A stretch of 64,000 nucleotides of DNA. Source: Elysia crispata. Its lineage: Eukaryota; Mollusca; Gastropoda; Plakobranchidae. The notes beneath the pieces were generated by a model, which searched no databases, was not told where the DNA came from, and saw only the letters and a program-made list of their open reading frames with translations. The position numbers and the translations under genes were made by a program. Below are positions 58,871 to 64,000 of the stretch, piece by piece; position 1 is the stretch's first letter, and the number at the start of each line of letters is the position of its first letter. Location: contig JAWDGP010003559.1 of the NCBI GenBank assembly GCA_033675545.1, positions 276,001 through 340,000 of the forward strand. The letters run 5' to 3'.

Positions 58871-60085
58871 GTAATTGTAGAATAGGTCTGATACTGTTTT
58901 CTTAACATTTTACTTATACTGTCTTATTTTCTTTTTTTTTATTTACAACATGTGTATAGCTGAATAGCAAGTGAATCAATGTACCATTTACCTCCTCAAA
59001 TAATATTTACTTGCTCTTATGGGGTTATAGAGTATTGATTGCCTGGTGTAAGCCTATTGATCTTAAAGAAGGATGATTGTCTGTACAGTTAAATATTTAC
59101 CTGCAGTATTGATGTGTTACGTTATGGTAATGACTGCTTGTATGATAAATTTGATGAAATAATAAGTGCCTGTCCTATTGATTTAAAAAATATTGCTTGC
59201 CTCTACTACTTATTTCTTATCTTGATGAACAGTCATTGCCCCAACCATTTTGTTCTAAGAGTAATGCTTGGTTGAACCTGTGGTATCTTAGAATTGGGAT
59301 TGCCTGCACCATGTATAAAAGTAGAATAATGCTTGGTTGAACCTGTGATATCTTAGAGTAGTGATTGCTTGAAACATTTATTTTCTAGAATAATGATTGT
59401 TGTTTGTGCTAATGAAGGTCACTGGTGATAGCATGCTCCGTTGATCTCATTCAATAATTTTGCTCTAAATCATTGATTTAATAGAGTAAAGACTGTTTTT
59501 ACATTTAATAACCTAAATGGTTCCTCTGACTCTAGTTGCGCTGAATTCTACCTGCAAAAAATTGAACTACTCATAGAGAAAGTATGCTAGAGTTCAAGAA
59601 ATTGTATTCATTATTTTAACACACACCTATGTGTTTAAATGAATAAAGTAAAATGTGATACAACTTATACACAAGAGGCCATGATAATCTTTTTTTTCCC
59701 TACCAACTTTTAAGTAGAAAAAATATCTATATATAATTAATATACTTAGACCTGAATGTCTTCCGACAATTGTCTGAAATCCGACAATCGCGCCGAGACC
59801 AATATTTGTCCGGCATTTTTCGGTCGGCCGGCATCGAGCCAGGAATAATTTTCCGACTGGGCAATAAAAATGCGAATGTCGGAAATGACGAGCGAAGAAA
59901 GTGAAAATCGAACGGAAACGCAGAACTCTTTTGTGTGTTTAATCCAAGAGTTGATCTGTAGTAAGTTTCGTTGACAAGATGCAAGAAGAATTTATAGACA
60001 GAAAGACTGACATTAAGCAGATTGAGAAGGGAGTTAAGAACAAGTTTCATTGGAACTGGTTGTAATGCAGGAAGACAAACCACCA
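58871..60085. other. Intron of the channel gene, no exon recognised
   Basis: Mostly AT-rich. A CpG-rich patch with repeated CCGGC, TCGG and CCGAC words lies at 59755-59905. No S3 exon was seen. Confidence 0.5.
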
Positions 60086-60242
60086 TGTTGATTAAATACC
60101 ACAACAACCTTTTATTCACCTTTCAAAAACAAGAGCTCAATACACATGTGACATAATCACTGTTGATCTAAACTATGCAAGGGAAGTAAATATGACCGTT
60201 CTAGTTGGCTTTACATTATAACTGGTTATTTCCCTTATTACA
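60086..60242 (-). repeat. Candidate short 3' LTR of the distal Gypsy element
   Basis: Read on the minus strand it starts TGTAATAAGGG right after a purine tract with a G16-17 run (60245-60280), has GAATAAAAGG near its end and closes ATCAACA. 157 bp. A second purine tract near 60803-60835 is an alternative priming site. Confidence 0.5.
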
Positions 60243-63200
60243 TCTTCCCTCTTTCCCCCCCCCCCCCCCCTTTTCCTTGGAGTTAAACCAAAGAACAAGA
60301 TTTTTTAATTTGCTCCTTTACTTGTGATTAGTGTACATGATATTGAATTACAGATGATTGATAAACTTAAACTTTCTTAAAACTTCATTATAAAACTCAT
60401 AAAATGTTTCTTATAATATCTTAACTCGGATAACCATACTGTTTATACTCTCATGATGGACATAATATTTCAAGCTTATAATTACCATATTTATTACATG
60501 TCTTATCAATACTTGATGATGAGCAGATGACAAATATTTAAAACGAAAGTTTGAACTCATAAACCATTAGATCTATAAAGTTAACTTTACAAAGTTGTAC
60601 AAAACTGATCATAATAACCATAAGAAAATAACTGAGGCTCTGAAAGAAAAGTAAAATTAAGGTCCATAGTTCTGGCTCTTGACATCATAAGACTTGTCTT
60701 GAAAATGTTCACCTGGAACAAGTGCTAATGGTTATTGTTCATTAATAATCACACTGTATGTTTTGTTAGAGAGTAACTGTAAATTTTTTAAGTAATTTAT
60801 CATTACTCTCCTCTCCTTCCTCTTTTTTTTTTTTTTTGTTTTGTTTTTGAGCATTATTATGGCTCACCCTATAAAAAAAATAGACGATGAAATGATTGAC
60901 ATGGCGTTGAAGATCCTAATGATCTAAAAAAAATAAAGACGACAAGACGTAACGAGCATTGTCTTGTTTTTACGTTGGGGCCTTTGATCCAGAGAGCCCA
61001 TCGAAGAACGAACGAAATAAAATGATGACGTGCTCGATTTTTGACTGGGGTTGCAGTCAATTCATTATATAATCTTGAAATTTTACTGGCAACTTTCTGG
61101 ATCTGGATGGTTTCTGATTTCCACTAGCTTCCACATGTTCAGGCACGGACAATCTGGTTGGACTTTGGATAGATTCTGGGCGTGGAGAGCCAGTTGTGTC
61201 ATCCTCTGGGTCCAGGTTGTCGTTGGAATCTTCTTCTGCCAGTAATTCACCAGGAGTGGGAGCACGGGGTGATTTCTTGAAGAAGCTGCTGTTTCTTGTT
61301 ATCGACTTCTCGTTCCTCCTGGCTGTGAGCATTGAGCCTTTCTTGTGAGTGACTGTGTATGGAGTAGGCTCATAGGGAGTTGCAGGTTTTATCTTCCTTG
61401 TGTCTTTCACCAGGACGTGGTCACCAACTTTGATGCTTGAAGGCTTCACAAAACTCTTTATGTCAGCGTGTTCCTTCATTCTAGACTTTGCTGACGCATC
61501 ATTGTGTCGAATAACAGAATCTATAGGATGTGGTTGATCTATAGGTGGTTCTGGCAGCTTCGTTCTCAGGTTCCGTCCAAAAAGTGCCTGAGCTGGAGAC
61601 AGTCCTGTGGAACTGTGAGGAGTTGATCTATATGACAGAAGAAATCTGTAAAGTTCTTGTTTCCACTTTTTCTGTACCGCCTCTGCTGCCTTGATGCTTT
61701 TCTTGACTGTTCTCATGAATCTTTCTGTTTCTGCATTTGCTCGCGACCATAGAGGGGTGATCTTTCGATGTTTGATGCCCATGTTTGACATGTATGTTTT
61801 GAACTCAGAGCTGTTGAATGGTGGTCCATTGTCAGTCTTTACTTGTTCTGGCAGGCCAAATTCAGAAATAATTCTGTCGAGGCGAGGGATAATTGCTCGC
61901 GCTGATGTACTGTCAAGAATGTCGACAACAACATACCGAGAATACTTGTCTGTGACAACGAGAAGCTGTTTCCCATTCGGAAGGTGACCAAAGTCTGCGC
62001 TGAGCTCTGTCCACGGTTTGCTAGGAAGAACAGACATCTGAAGGGGTTCTCTCGCTGATGTTGGTGTTGCCACTTGACATGCAAGGCAGTTCTTCACGGT
62101 TCTTTCCACGGCAGCTGACATTCTGTAGAACCATACTTTCTCTCGCAATAGAGCTAATGTCTTTGTTTGTCCTTGATGTCCACAGTGTGCTAAGTGAACT
62201 GCTTGCTCTTGAAGTGAATGAGGAATTACAATTTTTCTTGATTTTAACAATAACCCATCCTGTGCGGTGGTTAATTGATGTGCACATTGTTTGAGTGTCT
62301 CAAACATCTTCTGGTGTTCTGAAAGCACTGTTGTTGCATGTTTGTACCACTGTCCAGTTCTTACTGCACTCAATACAGCTTGGAGTGTATTATCTTTGCT
62401 TGTTTCCTCTTGCACTTGTTGAAGAGACATAGCTTTTGGTATTGAGTTATCTGTTAAGTACTGGATATACTCTTCTGCTATTTTTTCTTCTCTTGAACTG
62501 GCTTGCTGTTGAGCTGGGTGGCGACTCATATAGTCTGCAGGGTTGTCCTTCCTTGGTTTGAAAATTATGTTCATATTGTAGCCTTGGCATCTCATGACCC
62601 ATCTTTCAACTCTCACTGGTAGTTGAGCTTTAGGGCTTCCGAACAATGTCACGAGGGGTTTATGATCTGTGTAGATCTTAAATGATGGAAATCCATAGAG
62701 ATAGATGTGAAAGTGTTCACAGGCCCATGTCACAGCAAGGGCCTCTCTCTCTGTCTGGGAATATCTCTGCTCTGTTGGAGTGAGGGCTTTACTTGCAAAT
62801 TGAACAACTTGTGCAAGTTGATCGTTGATGCTTTGTGTGAGAATCGCTGAGATTCCAACAGGGCTTGCATCTATATAGACTTGAGTTTCTTTGGAGGGGT
62901 CAAAATAGGACAGATGTACAGACTCTTGGAGTTTCTCTTTCAGATGCTTAAGCGCTTTTTCATGGTTTTCTTTCCATTCAAAGACTTTGTTTTTCTGTGT
63001 CAAATTCCTTATCTCAGACGTGAGAGTGGCATAGTCAGGAATGAATCTGGAGCCACAGAAATTCATCATTCCCAAAAGACTTCTTACTTCACTGATGTTT
63101 TTAGGAGCTTGGATGTTCATAATGTCCTTGAGCTTGTTGGGGCATGGTTTAATGCCTTCCACAGTGAAAATATGTCCTAAAAATTCAATTGATCTCATTC

Positions 63201-64000
63201 TGAATTGACATTTATTAGGATTGAGAGTCAGGTTCTTTTCCTTTAGTCTCTGAAGAACTTGCTTTAAGTTTTCATCATGCTCTTGTTTTGTTTTGCCATG
63301 GACTAATATGTCATCACTAAAATTTACAACTCCATTTAATCCATTCAGTGATTGTCTTATGGCTTCTTGAAACATTTCTGCTGCACTATTGACTCCAAAA
63401 TTTAGTCTTTTGAACCGGTAAAGACCCATGTGTGTTGCAAATGTAGTAATGTATCTGGATACTACATCCAATTCTATTTGATTATAACCTTGATTAAGTT
63501 CAAGTTTGCTGAAGTATGAGGCACCGGCCAGCAATGTTGATAATTCATCGAGCGTTGGCATGTTGTGTCTTTCACGTCGAATGGCAGTGTTGGGTGCCCG
63601 CATATCCACACAAACTCTGATTTCATCTGGATTCTTTGGCTTTGGTACAATGACCAGTGGGGATACCCATGGAGTTGCTCCTGTTGCCTTTTCAATCACG
63701 CCTAATTCAATTTCTTTGTCAATGTGCTTCTCTAGCTGTTTACACATGTGAAAGGGTATACGTCTATATCTTTGGGCCACTGGTTGCACTGTATGATCAA
63801 TGTGGAGTTTGACTTTGTGGTCTTTGAGTTTCCCCAAGCCTTGAAAGATTTCAGGAAAGTCACTTTGGATGTCATCATTCTCAACTTTGTTGACCTTTTG
63901 CAGCAGTTGTAGTTCTACACTTGTTTTCCAGCCGATGATTGGTGTTTCTGAAGTTTTAACTACTACAAAGGTAGCAGGTTTGCTTATTGATTTGTGCTCT
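60086..64000 (-). mobile_element. Ty3/Gypsy retrotransposon, pol frame open to window edge
   Basis: From the window end to 61057 a single open frame encodes an ordinary Gypsy pol with RT, RNase H, then integrase. RT: DEIRVCVDMRAPNTAIR, YFSKLELNQGYNQIEL and NFSDDILVHGKT (an SDD variant of YxDD). RNase H: VYIDASPVGISAIL, TEREALAVTWACEHF, YTDHKPLVTL. Integrase: an H-x-H/C-x2-C finger (HLAHCGHQGQ, NCLACQ), a core with SADFGHLPNG, KTDNGPPF and NAETERF, and a basic end RKLPVKFQDYIMN. No break is seen in the visible part; the rest and the 5' LTR lie outside. About 800 noncoding bases separate pol from the candidate LTR. Confidence 0.88.

Overview
The window is animal nuclear DNA: AT-rich, low gene density, small exons in long introns bounded by GT...AG, many simple repeats and several kinds of mobile element. 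The mix of a trefoil/GH31 alpha-glucosidase, a Slo2-type potassium channel, short-LTR Ty3/Gypsy elements and frequent TAGATCT words fits a mollusc, perhaps a heterobranch gastropod. That placement is inference. No alignment or database search was run; all calls were read by eye.

Layout. 1-1134: 3' end of a fossil Ty3/Gypsy element, plus strand. 1343-5835: a candidate DNA transposon with 28-bp terminal inverted repeats, carrying a three-exon minus-strand gene of the family with a DNCSG motif (probably DUF7869). 5836-8870: no gene recognised. 9406-12040: a second probable element-borne gene, several exons, plus strand, ending in a C2H2 finger and flanked by G-rich direct repeats. 12355-15480: a degenerate 24-bp minisatellite organised in 0.75-0.95-kb higher-order units and partly enclosed by a ~190-bp inverted repeat. 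17788-55379, minus strand: a complete 20-exon alpha-glucosidase gene. Its phases agree across all 19 introns and give 914 residues. Intron 7 holds a young Ty3/Gypsy element (34590-42253) with 1.2-kb LTRs and a GGAAG target duplication. Other introns hold AG/GACA, CT/AT and AAT arrays, SINE-like and LINE-tail fragments and a hammerhead-ribozyme-like motif.

56632-58870, plus strand: three exons encoding S1, the S1-S2 loop and S2 of a Slo2/KCNT sodium-activated potassium channel, with further exons outside or unrecognised. 60086-64000, minus strand: a second Ty3/Gypsy element, apparently inside the channel gene's next intron, with an open pol frame that runs off the window.

The glucosidase and channel genes are arranged head to head about 1.25 kb apart. 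The first visible channel exon is internal, so the two transcription units may overlap. The least explained structures are the inverted-repeat-bounded higher-order minisatellite and the two element-borne multi-exon genes.
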